A stretch of DNA of 64,000 nt from Paenibacillus xylanexedens (lineage in GTDB: Bacteria; Bacillota; Bacilli; Paenibacillales; Paenibacillaceae). The stretch is from positions 1,054,001-1,118,000 of the forward strand of contig NZ_VEBF01000002.1 of the NCBI RefSeq assembly GCF_007676705.1. The letters are read 5' to 3'. Each line of letters starts with the position of its first letter. The stretch's first letter is position 1. Below are positions 34,047 to 43,242 of this stretch, piece by piece. A program made the translations under genes and the position numbers. The notes beneath the pieces were generated by a model. That model ran no database searches, was not told the origin of the DNA, and was given only the letters and a program-made list of their open reading frames with translations.

Positions 34047-34180
34047 TTATGCCTATGTCACCTCTGCACAACTTTATCAAACTCAGTCTTAACCGATTCA
34101 GTAACAAAGGATTCACTTACTCCATTGTCTGCTCGTTACTTTGGACTTCCTGTATCCACGGCGATTACATTTCACTTTTA

Positions 34181-35056
34181 TTATTGGGGTTGGACTTTAA
34201 TACCAACTTCTTTGCGATAATTGATGACTAATTGCCGCCAGAAGTCATAACTTCCTTTGTTGTCAGCGATGTAAGGATTGTAAAACTCATAAGCTGGTAC
34301 TGCCCATTTAGGACATTTCATGTTCTCCTTAGCCTTCTGAGCCGCGATCCACTTGGCCTGAGATTCAACAGTAGCCTTCAGTTCCTCCATTTGTTTCTTT
34401 TCTTCTGATGTCATTGGATCTACATCCCCTTCCTTAATCCGCTTGAGTTCTGTTTTGATAGCGGGAATAAACCCACGCTCAGCACCAGCTCGTGTATTCC
34501 CGTCACCAAAGAAATTAGTTCCCGGACAAGTCTTGCTGGACTCACCTCGTTCATAGTCACCTAACCATGCTCCAGATGACGTATACCAGGCGTGATACAC
34601 GATATGTGATGTATCGATAGGTATGTTTAGCTTAAGCGCGAGACAGGCGTATAGGTGGATTACAGAGTGTTTCTGTGCAGTACTCATCGTATCTCCGCCT
34701 TGATCAAAGTTGCCTATGATCTCTATGCACAAAGCACCTGTATTGGCCCCTTTGATTCCAGCAGGCGTTTTATTGAGATCCCGATCTAAACTGATAGCGA
34801 TACGTCCATCTTCAAGAACAGTTATGTTTTGCCCTGTACCGGACCATCCCTGTGATAAATGGTACGACCTCATGCCTTCAAGACACTTCCATACATCTTG
34901 TTTAGCTATTCCGTTGACCATCTGACGTGTAGAGTAGTTAGGTGATGCTGTATGGTGTACCTGAAGCTTGTCTATTTTTCTGGTGATGTTCTGCTTGTCT
35001 AGCCACACTTTAAATTCGGATGGCTCCATCAATAAAAAATTTCCCTTGGTGATCAC
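34181..35056 (-). CDS. Phage endolysin, N-acetylmuramoyl-L-alanine amidase
   Basis: A 291-residue Amidase_2/PGRP-type enzyme. Zinc ligands are in LQVHHTASP (His near 34-35), the mid-domain VYHAWYTSS, and the SKTCPGTNFF motif with its Cys. Catalytic part spans about residues 10-200; the C-terminal 90 residues form a helix (EEKKQMEELKATVESQAKWI) and a short KCPKWAVPAYEFYNPYI domain likely for wall binding. It cleaves the peptide side chain from MurNAc at lysis. Its start overlaps the end of the holin gene. Confidence 0.9.
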   Translation of the reverse strand: MITKGNFLLMEPSEFKVWLDKQNITRKIDKLQVHHTASPNYSTRQMVNGIAKQDVWKCLEGMRSYHLSQGWSGTGQNITVLEDGRIAISLDRDLNKTPAGIKGANTGALCIEIIGNFDQGGDTMSTAQKHSVIHLYACLALKLNIPIDTSHIVYHAWYTSSGAWLGDYERGESSKTCPGTNFFGDGNTRAGAERGFIPAIKTELKRIKEGDVDPMTSEEKKQMEELKATVESQAKWIAAQKAKENMKCPKWAVPAYEFYNPYIADNKGSYDFWRQLVINYRKEVGIKVQPQ

Positions 35057-35514
35057 GGCTGATCAGCTCCTTTGCGAGACTCGGCCCGTTCCATCTTTTT
35101 ATCCAACTCCGACTTAACCCAATTGATAATCCAGTTAAAGACCGGTAACGGAATCCATTGCCCCCATCCTGCTCTAATGGAGTTAGCTACCATACTTTGA
35201 ATGACGTGATAAAGCGTACCAAGTGATAAGGCTCCAAAGATAAGACCAGGCATTTTAAACACCACATCTAATAAATGACCCCCAGCAGGGAGCAACAGTA
35301 TAAAAAATGTACGCCAGATCCCTTCCAGTCCATAACGGCTCCCGTATGAATTATCTTGCTTGGCTGCACTAATCCCTGACATCCAATCCAGAACCACAAA
35401 AAATAAAACAGCCGTCATAAAACCAATTACAGCCTCATCTCTACCGTATAAGTATTCAAACATAGGCACTATCACCGCCCCTAATGAAGCAAAGAATGCT
35501 TTCCATTTATCCAA
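35053..35514 (-). CDS. Phage holin (holin family 4 type)
   Basis: A 153-residue protein with three to four helices and the phage_holin_4 layout: AVLFFVVLDWMSGISAA, then the loop with SYGSRYGLEGIWRTFFILLL, and GALSLGTLYHVIQSMVANS. It would form the membrane lesion that releases the amidase. Its stop overlaps the amidase start by four bases, giving a coupled lysis cassette. Confidence 0.88.
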   Translation of the reverse strand: MDKWKAFFASLGAVIVPMFEYLYGRDEAVIGFMTAVLFFVVLDWMSGISAAKQDNSYGSRYGLEGIWRTFFILLLPAGGHLLDVVFKMPGLIFGALSLGTLYHVIQSMVANSIRAGWGQWIPLPVFNWIINWVKSELDKKMERAESRKGADQP

Positions 35515-35553
35515 TGTGTTCTCCTCATTTCTGCTAAGGAAAATTATCCTGAG

Positions 35554-35757
35554 CTATTTACTTGTTTCAGTAGTTTCTTTTTGTACTTGAATCTCAATTG
35601 CTGCCAGTGCATTCCCGATCTCCAAATCCAAAGCTGTCAGGATTTCTTTTTGATTAAGTGGATGCGAGCTAAGAACCGCAGAGATTATCTGGGTCAATTC
35701 TTCAACCGGTTTATTCAAATCCAGTTCAACTTGGAGTGTATGTGTCATCTTTGCCAA
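35554..35757 (-). CDS. Small phage protein upstream of the holin
   Basis: The start is TTG at 35757 with AGGAGG seven bases upstream. The 67-residue product (MTHTLQVELDLNKPVEELTQ, then ILTALDLEIGNALAAIEIQV) is acidic and helical with no known domain. Its position before the holin fits a lysis regulator or a small structural protein; nothing in the sequence decides. Confidence 0.55.
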   Translation of the reverse strand: MAKMTHTLQVELDLNKPVEELTQIISAVLSSHPLNQKEILTALDLEIGNALAAIEIQVQKETTETSK

Positions 35758-35982
35758 GACCTTTCCTCCTCTCTATACGAAAATAAGCCCCTTCCAATTA
35801 AGGAATAGGCTTTATGAATTTATTATCTTTTATCTTCGTTACGGAATAGCTACGGATTTACAAGTTATATACCAGTTAAAATAAAAAGAGTCCGCATATA
35901 CGTAAGCGTCCAACTCTCCACACCTTCAACTACTAACCTAGCTATTAGATCATGAGGTTAACCTGAATACGGAGGGTAACTC

Positions 35983-36692
35983 ATGAATGCCAAAGAACAA
36001 CGCAGACAAGATTGGCACACACGTATCGCAACCTATCGGGCAAGTGGCCTCACCGTGAAAGCTTGGTGCTCCGCAAATCATTGTTCTGTCGAACAATTGA
36101 AATATTGGCTGTACAAAATAAAGCGTGTATCATCCTCAGCTACTCCAGATCCAAAGCCACTGTAGATCCACCTGGCAGCGTTTCTCCTACTCCTTCTCTA
36201 ATCCTTCATATCGGTGAAGCCAGTATCAGCTTCATTCGGGCACATGCGCGGCGTAAATACGATGAAGCGTTGAAAACAGCCCCTCCAGCGACGAGAAGTA
36301 ACAAGGATTCGGTAGCTAGTCAAAGACTGGCTTACTGCAATGCTCTCTTCGCCATTGAGCTCGAGCTGAAGGATGCTTCGCCAGAAGAACGACATGCCGA
36401 GCGAAAGAAGCGAAGCCTTCCGATCCTAGAGGCTTATTCGGTATGGCTCAAGCAACAGCGCTCTCAAACACTGCCGAAGAGTCTGGTTGGAAAAGCGATT
36501 GCTTACAGCCTGAATCAGCGGGAGAAATGGACTGCCTTCCTGAAGGATGGTTGGCTCGAGATCGATAATAATCGCAGTGAGCGCTCGAGCTTTATTTGCC
36601 ATGGTCATCTATGCTTCCAATTACTTGTCGCGTTATGGGATAGGTATCGTAAAACTTTTAGTCTTAGACGAGATGGAGCTAGTTGTACGTGA
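35983..36692 (+). pseudogene. IS66-family remnant (TnpA head joined to transposase tail)
   Basis: The first 60 codons (start 35983, CGGAGGG upstream) match the IS66 accessory protein TnpA: RRQDWHTRIATYRASGLTVK, then CSVEQLKYWLYK. In another frame from about 36200, the C-terminal part of the IS66 transposase appears: RAHARRKYDEALK, LVGKAIAYSLNQREKW and DGWLEIDNNRSERS. The middle (TnpB and most of TnpC) is missing, so this is an internal deletion derivative. After NRSERS the match fades. It lies against the direction of the phage late genes. Confidence 0.75.
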
Positions 36693-36704
36693 TGGGACGC
36701 TACG

Positions 36705-36728
36705 AAAAAAGCACCCAAAAGGGTGCTA
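36705..36728 (-). terminator. Terminator of the moron gene at 36734
   Basis: On the minus strand agcaccc pairs with gggtgct, loop TTTT, followed by six Ts. Confidence 0.8.
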
Positions 36729-36733
36729 TTGTC

Positions 36734-37279
36734 TTATTCAAGGTTAAGGTTTCCGGCTAGATTTCTCCACCCAGAAACTACACCGTCTTTAAAATAGACC
36801 AATGACCCTTCATAAAACCACGTCTCTTCTCCTGGGATTATGGAAGATACCTGGTCAGCGGTCCCCATACTTGCTTCAACTTCTTCCATAGTAGATCCTT
36901 TTTTGAACTTCTTAATCTCAGCCTGCTGAAGTTCCTCTTGTTCTATTTGGGAAACGGCAGCTTGAGTAGCTTCATCTTTTAACGCTTGAATGTCGTCACT
37001 GATACTCTCCAAAACTTTGTCACGCACTTCATCAGAGAGAGAGTCGATCCGTATCATAATTTCGTCTTTGTATGCTTGCATTTCTTTTGCAGCAGATTCG
37101 TACTGACCGCTTTTTACCCATCCTTCGGAGGTAAGTATCTTTGTCTCACCAGTCAATCTATTAATCATTACTGGTTCCTTTTGGTTAAGCTTGTCGTATT
37201 TGTACAGCGTGGGATATACGAATAACCCAAAAAGAACTATTGATACAGGAATCAAAAAATAAAGTATATATTTCTTCAT
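36734..37279 (-). CDS. Membrane-anchored protein with SmpA/OmlA-like C-terminus
   Basis: A 181-residue product: N-terminal anchor (YILYFLIPVSIVLFGLFVY), a helical middle (about 60-130), and a C-terminal small domain with KFKKGSTMEEVEASMGTAD and TWFYEGSLVYFKDGVVSGW. The latter resembles the SmpA/OmlA/BamE-like fold used in small envelope proteins. A ribosome binding site (gagggga) precedes the ATG. It lies among other membrane-anchored prophage genes of unknown role. Confidence 0.6.
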   Translation of the reverse strand: MKKYILYFLIPVSIVLFGLFVYPTLYKYDKLNQKEPVMINRLTGETKILTSEGWVKSGQYESAAKEMQAYKDEIMIRIDSLSDEVRDKVLESISDDIQALKDEATQAAVSQIEQEELQQAEIKKFKKGSTMEEVEASMGTADQVSSIIPGEETWFYEGSLVYFKDGVVSGWRNLAGNLNLE

Positions 37280-37310
37280 AAATATCCCCTCGGCTCTCCA
37301 TAGTTATATT

Positions 37311-37817
37311 TTACCGCTTCAAAGATTCTAAACTCTCACTAGTTGTTCGAGCGCGTTTGATCTTTTTCATTCTTCTTCTCATGATCACACAAACGTAAAC
37401 TATGTATATCAACATACTTTTTATAAACAAATGGTCGTCTATGTCATACTGATCAAACTGTTGTTGATAAAATACTATAACTACCCAAAAGGCCACGATT
37501 GATATTACTATACGCGTAGCTATGTGATGAAAGAAGGATACCGCTTTGCTGCTCTGTTTACCTTTTTGCAAATCCACCATTAGGTAAATTAGTAATACTG
37601 GAATAACTGCTAAAGACCCTCTGATTACTACATCCCATTCTCCAGACTGCGTAATAAAAATAAGATAAGCGGTTGAGAGTAAAGCAAATGTAATCCATGA
37701 ACGAACTGTGCTTCCGCATTCGAAAAAACCAAGTAACCACTGCACCAAAACTTTAGCTGGATAAAATATTATGCTTCCTACAATAATGCTTACAATAATT
37801 TCTAAAATAATCTCCAT
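37311..37817 (-). CDS. Polytopic membrane protein
   Basis: A 168-residue protein with about five helices (IILEIIVSIIVGSIIFYPAK; SWITFALLSTAYLIFI; VIRGSLAVIPVLLIYLMV; IVISIVAFWVVIVFY; SMLIYIVYVCVIM) and a basic tail. AGGAGG lies nine bases before the ATG. No family is recognised. It starts an apparent two-gene unit with the anchored protein that follows. Confidence 0.6.
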   Translation of the reverse strand: MEIILEIIVSIIVGSIIFYPAKVLVQWLLGFFECGSTVRSWITFALLSTAYLIFITQSGEWDVVIRGSLAVIPVLLIYLMVDLQKGKQSSKAVSFFHHIATRIVISIVAFWVVIVFYQQQFDQYDIDDHLFIKSMLIYIVYVCVIMRRRMKKIKRARTTSESLESLKR

Positions 37818-37929
37818 AGCCTGATACCTCCTAAACTCATGTGTGTAGACCTATTGTGAATTATTACCTTGGAATTACCTAGGGAATTTTATCGCCAAAT
37901 TTCACACAAATTCGTGCTATATTTAACTT

Positions 37930-37945
37930 GCAAAGTTAACTTTGC
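37930..37945. promoter_or_regulatory. 16-bp perfect palindrome, possible operator
   Basis: GCAAAGTTAACTTTGC lies between the membrane-protein gene and the broken XRE frame, close to where promoters of both would be. A second long inverted repeat (aatgagtg...cactcatt, 37962-38008) follows it. Confidence 0.45.
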
Positions 37946-38003
37946 CGCGTTGTTGTACGTGAATGAGTGTACTTTTGCTCCGGTCGGAGTGACATAATGT
38001 CAC

Positions 38004-38180
38004 TCATTTGCTGCTGACTTCGATACGTTCATAGAGTTCCTCCATATGACAGCCGTTAGCCGCGGCAATGGTCATGGCTGTTCCATAAGACATCATGGTT
38101 CTGTTCGTCGCATAGTCGGAAAGTTGAGATTTACTCATACCGAATTTGTCACATAACCATTGACGAGGATAGACGCATAG
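38004..38180 (-). pseudogene. Truncated XRE-like helix-turn-helix protein
   Basis: The frame reads WLCDKFGMSKSQLSDYATNR, then MMSYGTAMTIAAANGCHMEE and LYERIEVSSK. That is the second half of a small Cro/CI-type HTH protein, similar to the 72-residue protein at 25010. An upstream stop at 38181 removes the first helix. A shorter frame from an ATG at 38138 has no ribosome binding site. I take it as a relic of a replaced regulator. Confidence 0.5.
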
Positions 38181-38271
38181 TCAGCAGGCAACGACCAGGT
38201 TTACACCCATACATATAACGGACTCTCAGAGATTTATTCTATTTAGCAGTAAGTAATGCTTCATCAATAAG

Positions 38272-38994
38272 CTAATTAATGAATTTCTTGAAGTCTAATT
38301 CATATACTGCGTAGTCGTTTTCTACGCTATATTGAACGATAACCTCCAATGGTAATGTAAAATCAATTTGTTTTGGATCGGCTGGAAATGATGCATTGTA
38401 TTCTTCAACATCGTATTCAATTCCATCTTCACTAACTTCTGTGCTATAAGACGGTGGATATTGTGTTTGGAATTGTACAATTTTTCCGCCTTGCCGTATT
38501 CTGATATTTCCATTTGTATTCAGCTTGTCTTTGGGTAGCAACCACTTTACATGCAGATTGAGTATTGACCTTTTTAATACAGGAAAGCGATCTACTAACG
38601 ACAATTTCTGATCGGTGTATACAAAGGCAGATCCTCTTGTGCGATTATCCCAGTATAGCTTTTCGATTATCTCGTACTCTGTAGTTTTAAAAGTAACTAT
38701 CGGGGGATTGTCATGCATCTCGAATAAGTGATTCTCAATTAAAGGAAGCGTGTTTTCTTCCTCCAATTTTCTTATTTCATCTTCATTCATTGTTAAAGCT
38801 GATGCAATCATTTCCCCTACTTCCCTGTCACTGGGCCTAAAGAGATTTGAAAATATCTTATCTGATGGGTTTTGGAGTATCATGGAAACATTTTTTGAGA
38901 GACCATTTGAAAAATCTATAGCTAAGTTCCCTGCTATGAATAAAAGGACGGTGAGTATTATCCCTGGGAAAATCCAATTTCTTTTTCGGAACAT
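38272..38994 (-). CDS. Hypothetical membrane-anchored protein (240 aa)
   Basis: The protein has a single N-terminal anchor (WIFPGIILTVLLFIAGNLAI) and a mixed-fold extracellular part of about 210 residues with no known motif. It starts 11 bases after the stop of the next upstream gene, with only a weak binding site (agcagg), so translation may depend on coupling. It belongs to the group of envelope-directed prophage genes between Tal and the lysis cassette. Confidence 0.55.
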   Translation of the reverse strand: MFRKRNWIFPGIILTVLLFIAGNLAIDFSNGLSKNVSMILQNPSDKIFSNLFRPSDREVGEMIASALTMNEDEIRKLEEENTLPLIENHLFEMHDNPPIVTFKTTEYEIIEKLYWDNRTRGSAFVYTDQKLSLVDRFPVLKRSILNLHVKWLLPKDKLNTNGNIRIRQGGKIVQFQTQYPPSYSTEVSEDGIEYDVEEYNASFPADPKQIDFTLPLEVIVQYSVENDYAVYELDFKKFIN

Positions 38995-39005
38995 GTGAAA
39001 ACCTG

Positions 39006-39572
39006 CTACTTTGATTTCAGCAGTGCTTCATCAATCAATTTTAATTCCGCTTCGTATTTAGCGATTTCTGCGTCATATTCGGACAACTTTTTCTCAGCTT
39101 GTTCGATAATAGCAGGATCATCTGTCTTCTTAGCTTCTTCCAAACCTTTCGCTACTTGCTCTCTCCCCGCTTTAGTAGGAGTAAGGATTTTGTCTATTGT
39201 ATTATTTTTCAATTCCAACAAACTCGACTTTGATCCTCCGATATATTTATTTGTTGACGACGTAGGCGTGCCAGCCGTAACGCCAGAGTTATCTACATTT
39301 GAATTCTCTACTTCAGAAGTAATTGTTATTGTTCTTCCCTCCACTTTAACATCAGCCCCCAATGCTTCGGACAAAGCCCGAGCTGGTACATTTGCCTTGC
39401 TATCAATCACGGCTCCCTTGTCCGATAGTGTTTTTCCATTTACAACAACCGAATATTCACCGGTCACCTTTTTCCCAACCACGCTCTTTACTGCGTCAGC
39501 AAACGCACCTGCTGTTGTCGAAAAGACGATTCCTATTACGATACCACCTGCAATGTATGCTGCTTTTTTCAT
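39006..39572 (-). CDS. Secreted protein with copper amine oxidase N-terminal-like domain
   Basis: The start at 39572 has GGAGG seven bases upstream. The 188-residue product has a signal peptide (AAYIAGGIVIGIVFSTTAGAFA), then a Cu-amine-oxidase-N-like beta domain (YSVVVNGKTLSDKGAVIDSK, VPARALSEALGADVKVEGRT), and a C-terminal coiled coil with LSEYDAEIAKYEAELKLIDE. In Paenibacillus such domains are common in exported wall-associated proteins. In a prophage it may modify the lysogen surface or belong to the particle. Confidence 0.7.
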   Translation of the reverse strand: MKKAAYIAGGIVIGIVFSTTAGAFADAVKSVVGKKVTGEYSVVVNGKTLSDKGAVIDSKANVPARALSEALGADVKVEGRTITITSEVENSNVDNSGVTAGTPTSSTNKYIGGSKSSLLELKNNTIDKILTPTKAGREQVAKGLEEAKKTDDPAIIEQAEKKLSEYDAEIAKYEAELKLIDEALLKSK

Positions 39573-39615
39573 AACAAAACCTCCATAATGGTTCATTTTT
39601 CCTATTATGATAGCA

Positions 39616-41838
39616 TTAAGGGGTTGTGGTTGTGAAGGTTCCCCCACCAGTGTTTGGTAGATTCGCAGAATTGCCATGATTATGATGTGCTGTGGTAACG
39701 TTGTGTCTATGGTTGTTATAGTTGTATAGAAGTGTCTCCAATTGAGTTTGAATAGAATTCAACATAGATTGCAGGCCAGATATATCAGTGATGTTAAGCC
39801 CATATACTGAACCACTCCGTAGGTAGGTTGCTCCACCAAAAGTAACAGCTCCCTGAAGCCGAATAGGATTCGCTGTATTATTTGATCCGAGCCAAAGATC
39901 ATTACTGAAGATGGTTAACTGGCCTGAGTTCTGATATGAATTGATCTCCCCAGCAAATGCTCCTCCTGATCCAAAGAAAGACATAGCTGCTATACCATTA
40001 TCAGAATCAGTGTTAATTCGAATTCGGTTGTTATTGTTGGAATCATAGGTTCGGAATCCGTTATTATCAAGTTCTACCCTACGACCTGTTGCTGCCGTAC
40101 GTATTAATGACCCCGTAATCGTTCCACCAGTTATACTTGTTCCTGAAATTGCAGAGGCGGTTATTGATCCCGAGAAGTTTGCTCCTACAGCCGACATGAT
40201 CCCTCTGGAAGTCACGGTAAACATCCCGTTCCCCACATTAATGGATGAACCTACAATTGCTCCATTTTTAAAGTTGGAATATTCAATGTTTGCGTAATTC
40301 GCTGTTAAACTATTCGCAATCAAATCGCCCTTCATGTTTAGTCTGAAAGGCGCACTATTAAACGATGATGCTCCCGCTGCAATACCGTTTGTATTGATCT
40401 GGACAATATCCTCACCATTACCGATCAACATGGAGACAAAGTTACCAAGTTGGCCTATTACTTGCTCAGCAACAACACCTCGTGCCGTTATAGCAGCACG
40501 TATTGACTGCCAACCATCTGTAGATATCCCAACCCCTTTTGATGTCAGCCTGACTTGCTCCAGTGGATTCGTTTTTTCTTGAGCCAGTATTCCACCTTCT
40601 GGTGGATAGATCAGTTCAGTCTTGCTGTTGTTGATGTCAATGACCGCTTGCTTGGCAAATGATTCAAAGACATCCGTCCGGATCTTCCCGTTTGAAAACA
40701 GGTTGTTGGTAATATTCTTATTTCGCTCCAGGTCACTGATAATATCATCGTAATCTCTCAAATTAAGATTGGAGATCGTTGGTTCAGCATGCTTGTCCAT
40801 ACTATATGGATACTCAGTGAGTTCGGTGATACGAGCTTTCAATCGGTTCATGCCCATGTCCGGGTCGATACACATGACATCATCACCTAAATGAGGTTTA
40901 GGTTCAGTGTGATCGATTTTGAATAAGTCTGCCGTGGATATGGTCGCTTCCATAGAAACGACTTCTTGCTCAAGCAGCGCCTTACGTGTAGCCTTCAGTA
41001 AGTCCTCTGCTTCTTCAATATCCTGCTCGATGATCTCTCCATCGTAAAACGGAACAGAGTCACTCGCCCAATACTGAGCAAAAGGAGATATAAGATAGTT
41101 GACCGCGAGTTTACCATTCACAATTGTTCCTGGTATGCTCGACAATAAGCTTCTTTCCAGATCCGTCAGCAAAGACGCATCCATACCGATGAATGTCCGA
41201 CCATCCTTCATTTGAGAGTGCATCCTAGTAACAAGAGATTCGCCTTTGTCCTTGAAGGAACTGGATACGATATTCTTTTTAAGCCGGTACTGTAAGCCGT
41301 GGTCTGATCCAATTCTCTTTTTGAGGTTAATCACAAAATTGTCGGGTTCTACCTCGCATTCATACATATCGACGATCTTATTCAGAGCTTCAAGACATGT
41401 TCCCCGCCCAAAATCTTTAACGTCATGTAGATCAAACGTATCGTGGATAACGAATGTAAATCTCCCGCCCGTAGCTTTTGTAATTAACTCCGTCAGTTCA
41501 TTGAGATGTACTCCATAAGCTTCGTCGATGTATGAAGTATACGGAAACTTGAAATCATTCAGTTTGAACATAATGTGGTTGCAATAGATTGATGCCATGA
41601 GCTTACGACCTTCACGGGATCGGCTTCTAGATTGGATAACATAAAATTGACCACGCTCATCTTGAACGTGGCCTTTGATCGCTATTTTTTCGCGGTAATC
41701 ATCTGAGGTCATTGGGACCATAAATGTTACCTCGTAGTCACTGTTAATACGTCTTCTTCGTTGAATTTCATGACTGTCTATCAGCGTACCTACACGCCGA
41801 AGATTTTTGTCGAAGACTTGCATAGTTGGGTTAGGCAT
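39616..41838 (-). CDS. Tail-associated lysin/endopeptidase-type tail protein (Tal)
   Basis: The start at 41838 has GAGGTG four to six bases upstream. The 740-residue protein matches the prophage endopeptidase-tail family in its first 380 residues (MQVFDKNLRRVGTLIDSHEI, then GVHLNELTELITKATGGRFT and CLEALNKIVDMYECEVEP). The middle is coiled-coil and beta-helix-like (repeats of SITASAISGTSITGGTITGS). The C-terminus is His-rich (NNHRHNVTTAHHNHGNSANL), as in metal-binding fibre tips. It would sit at the tail tip beneath Dit. Confidence 0.85.
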   Translation of the reverse strand: MPNPTMQVFDKNLRRVGTLIDSHEIQRRRRINSDYEVTFMVPMTSDDYREKIAIKGHVQDERGQFYVIQSRSRSREGRKLMASIYCNHIMFKLNDFKFPYTSYIDEAYGVHLNELTELITKATGGRFTFVIHDTFDLHDVKDFGRGTCLEALNKIVDMYECEVEPDNFVINLKKRIGSDHGLQYRLKKNIVSSSFKDKGESLVTRMHSQMKDGRTFIGMDASLLTDLERSLLSSIPGTIVNGKLAVNYLISPFAQYWASDSVPFYDGEIIEQDIEEAEDLLKATRKALLEQEVVSMEATISTADLFKIDHTEPKPHLGDDVMCIDPDMGMNRLKARITELTEYPYSMDKHAEPTISNLNLRDYDDIISDLERNKNITNNLFSNGKIRTDVFESFAKQAVIDINNSKTELIYPPEGGILAQEKTNPLEQVRLTSKGVGISTDGWQSIRAAITARGVVAEQVIGQLGNFVSMLIGNGEDIVQINTNGIAAGASSFNSAPFRLNMKGDLIANSLTANYANIEYSNFKNGAIVGSSINVGNGMFTVTSRGIMSAVGANFSGSITASAISGTSITGGTITGSLIRTAATGRRVELDNNGFRTYDSNNNNRIRINTDSDNGIAAMSFFGSGGAFAGEINSYQNSGQLTIFSNDLWLGSNNTANPIRLQGAVTFGGATYLRSGSVYGLNITDISGLQSMLNSIQTQLETLLYNYNNHRHNVTTAHHNHGNSANLPNTGGGTFTTTTP

Positions 41839-41853
41839 TTTCCACCTCAATAT

Positions 41854-42405
41854 CTAATAAAGGAATTTATCACGATGTGTAATTCGCATTAGAACTGTTC
41901 TACCCGTTTCAGGATCAGTCCAGGTCAGGTTATTTTCGCCAAGATTTAAATAAAAGAAGTCTCCGTTATATAGATGAGAAACGTTCTGACCGTTGCGTAA
42001 GATTTTAAATTTGTCTGTATCAATAATGATCTGATCACCGGGATTGAACACGTCTTCAAATTCGATATAATCCACATGATATCTGGAAGCTGCGGCAATC
42101 AATCTTGCTTCACCAGACAATTCTGAGCGCATGTTTATTTCACGTACATATTCCCCACTAATTCGTGCTTCGCCTGACATAGGAACAGCTTCTAATACAA
42201 TTTCCCGAACGAAATCAGCTTGTAACTGGGATTCCCCAGACATATCCGATGAAAGGCTCATTTCCATGGCATATTCCAGCTCATATTCATCTGCATCTCG
42301 TTTGGTATACATCTGAGCACCACCAGAAAGGTGAGCCGACATATCAATGATGTTTTCTCCACCGCCAGTGTTAAAAGCAATTTCGTTAAATCCTCCACCG
42401 AACAA
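41854..42405 (-). CDS. Tail protein with MSGEA-type repeats and Dit-like C-terminal domain
   Basis: A 183-residue protein with three parts: a Gly-rich head (MFGGGFNEIAFNTGGGE); three to four imperfect repeats of about 22 residues built on (M/L)SGE(A/S) and F/YVREI; and a C-terminal domain (FEDVFNPGDQIIIDTDKFKI, LYNGDFFYLNLGENNLTW) like the C-terminal half of siphovirus Dit proteins. Similar proteins occur in Paenibacillus prophages. It ends 15 bases before the Tal start. It may complete the short Dit encoded at 46484. Confidence 0.7.
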   Translation of the reverse strand: MFGGGFNEIAFNTGGGENIIDMSAHLSGGAQMYTKRDADEYELEYAMEMSLSSDMSGESQLQADFVREIVLEAVPMSGEARISGEYVREINMRSELSGEARLIAAASRYHVDYIEFEDVFNPGDQIIIDTDKFKILRNGQNVSHLYNGDFFYLNLGENNLTWTDPETGRTVLMRITHRDKFLY

Positions 42406-42425
42406 GACCGCCGCCTCCCTCTGCC

Positions 42426-42569
42426 TTACGCTTCGTATTGTTGCTCTGTAATCTGTTCGAATTCATCAGGAGTAATTACGCCAAAAGATACATACTGTCT
42501 TAGCTGCGGTTCCTTGGCCCATTTCTTTTCGTAGTAGTATTGGAGTCTTTCAAAGTCAGAATTAAACAT
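42426..42569 (-). CDS. xkdX: XkdX family protein (47 aa)
   Basis: A 47-residue product (MFNSDFERLQYYYEKKWAKE, then QLRQYVSFGVITPDEFEQIT) with the XkdX family pattern of aromatic helix, Q-L-x-x-Y-V, G-x-I-T-x-x-E. AAGGAG lies about ten bases upstream. Its start overlaps the stop of the upstream gene by eight bases. XkdX-type proteins are small tail-associated products found beside fibre genes in Bacillus prophages. Confidence 0.85.
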   Translation of the reverse strand: MFNSDFERLQYYYEKKWAKEPQLRQYVSFGVITPDEFEQITEQQYEA

Positions 42570-43230
42570 TTGCCTCGTCTCCTTTCGATTGTGTTTCCAC
42601 AGTTAATACTCGTAATTCCAGACCAACAATTTGGCCGCCTAACGCTTCATTTTGTGCCTTTAGGTCAGCGCCTTCCAACTCCCTCATCACAATCTGTTGG
42701 CCCAAGATTTCATTCTGCTGCTTTAATTCGAGGGCTTCCAGCTCTCGCTGTACAAGCTGTTCGCCAAGACGATCCAGCTCGGTTGGCTCGGTAGGCTGTG
42801 GCTTGGTCAATTCGTCAATCTCTTCCTGGCTTAATCCCTCAACCCACAAGTCAGACAACTCGGGACCAACATATTGAGGCGCTTCTTCCTTTTCTTCCTC
42901 CGGCAATTGAAGCCACGCATCATAAAGAGATTGATACTCAGTTCGTGCTGTCACTTCCTCTTCGAGATGTGCTTCCCATCCCTTCAGATCGAACTTCGGC
43001 AGATACAATCCAGCAGGAACTGGCACGCCTACGATATACCCTGCAATCTCCCTCTCTACTTCTTCCTCGTCATCCGGGATTTCAGGCCCCGCAGGCTGTT
43101 CAGGCGCTTCGGGATTGAATACCACAGGCTCAGGATCGGCATAAAAAGGGACGACACCCGAAAAGGCATCGTCCACCAACTCGTCCTCTAAATAGAGTCC
43201 GTCTGTATTTACTTTAGGTACGGCTTTCAT
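42562..43230 (-). CDS. Fibre-associated phage protein with coiled-coil repeats
   Basis: The 222-residue protein has an acidic, Pro-rich N-terminal half (DPEPVVFNPEAPEQPAGPE) and a C-terminal coiled coil made of three imperfect repeats: LGEQLVQRELEALELKQQNE, LGQQIVMRELEGADLKAQNE, LGGQIVGLELRVLTVE. Such proteins follow the long fibre gene in Paenibacillus phages and may be fibre chaperones or XkdW-like partners. No enzymatic motif is seen. Confidence 0.65.
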   Translation of the reverse strand: MKAVPKVNTDGLYLEDELVDDAFSGVVPFYADPEPVVFNPEAPEQPAGPEIPDDEEEVEREIAGYIVGVPVPAGLYLPKFDLKGWEAHLEEEVTARTEYQSLYDAWLQLPEEEKEEAPQYVGPELSDLWVEGLSQEEIDELTKPQPTEPTELDRLGEQLVQRELEALELKQQNEILGQQIVMRELEGADLKAQNEALGGQIVGLELRVLTVETQSKGDEANV

Positions 43231-43242
43231 ATGATTCCTCCT

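Noticed and set aside
34049..34231. A small plus-strand gene downstream of the amidase
   Set aside because: It has no ribosome binding site, runs into the amidase gene from the opposite side and starts within the terminator region.
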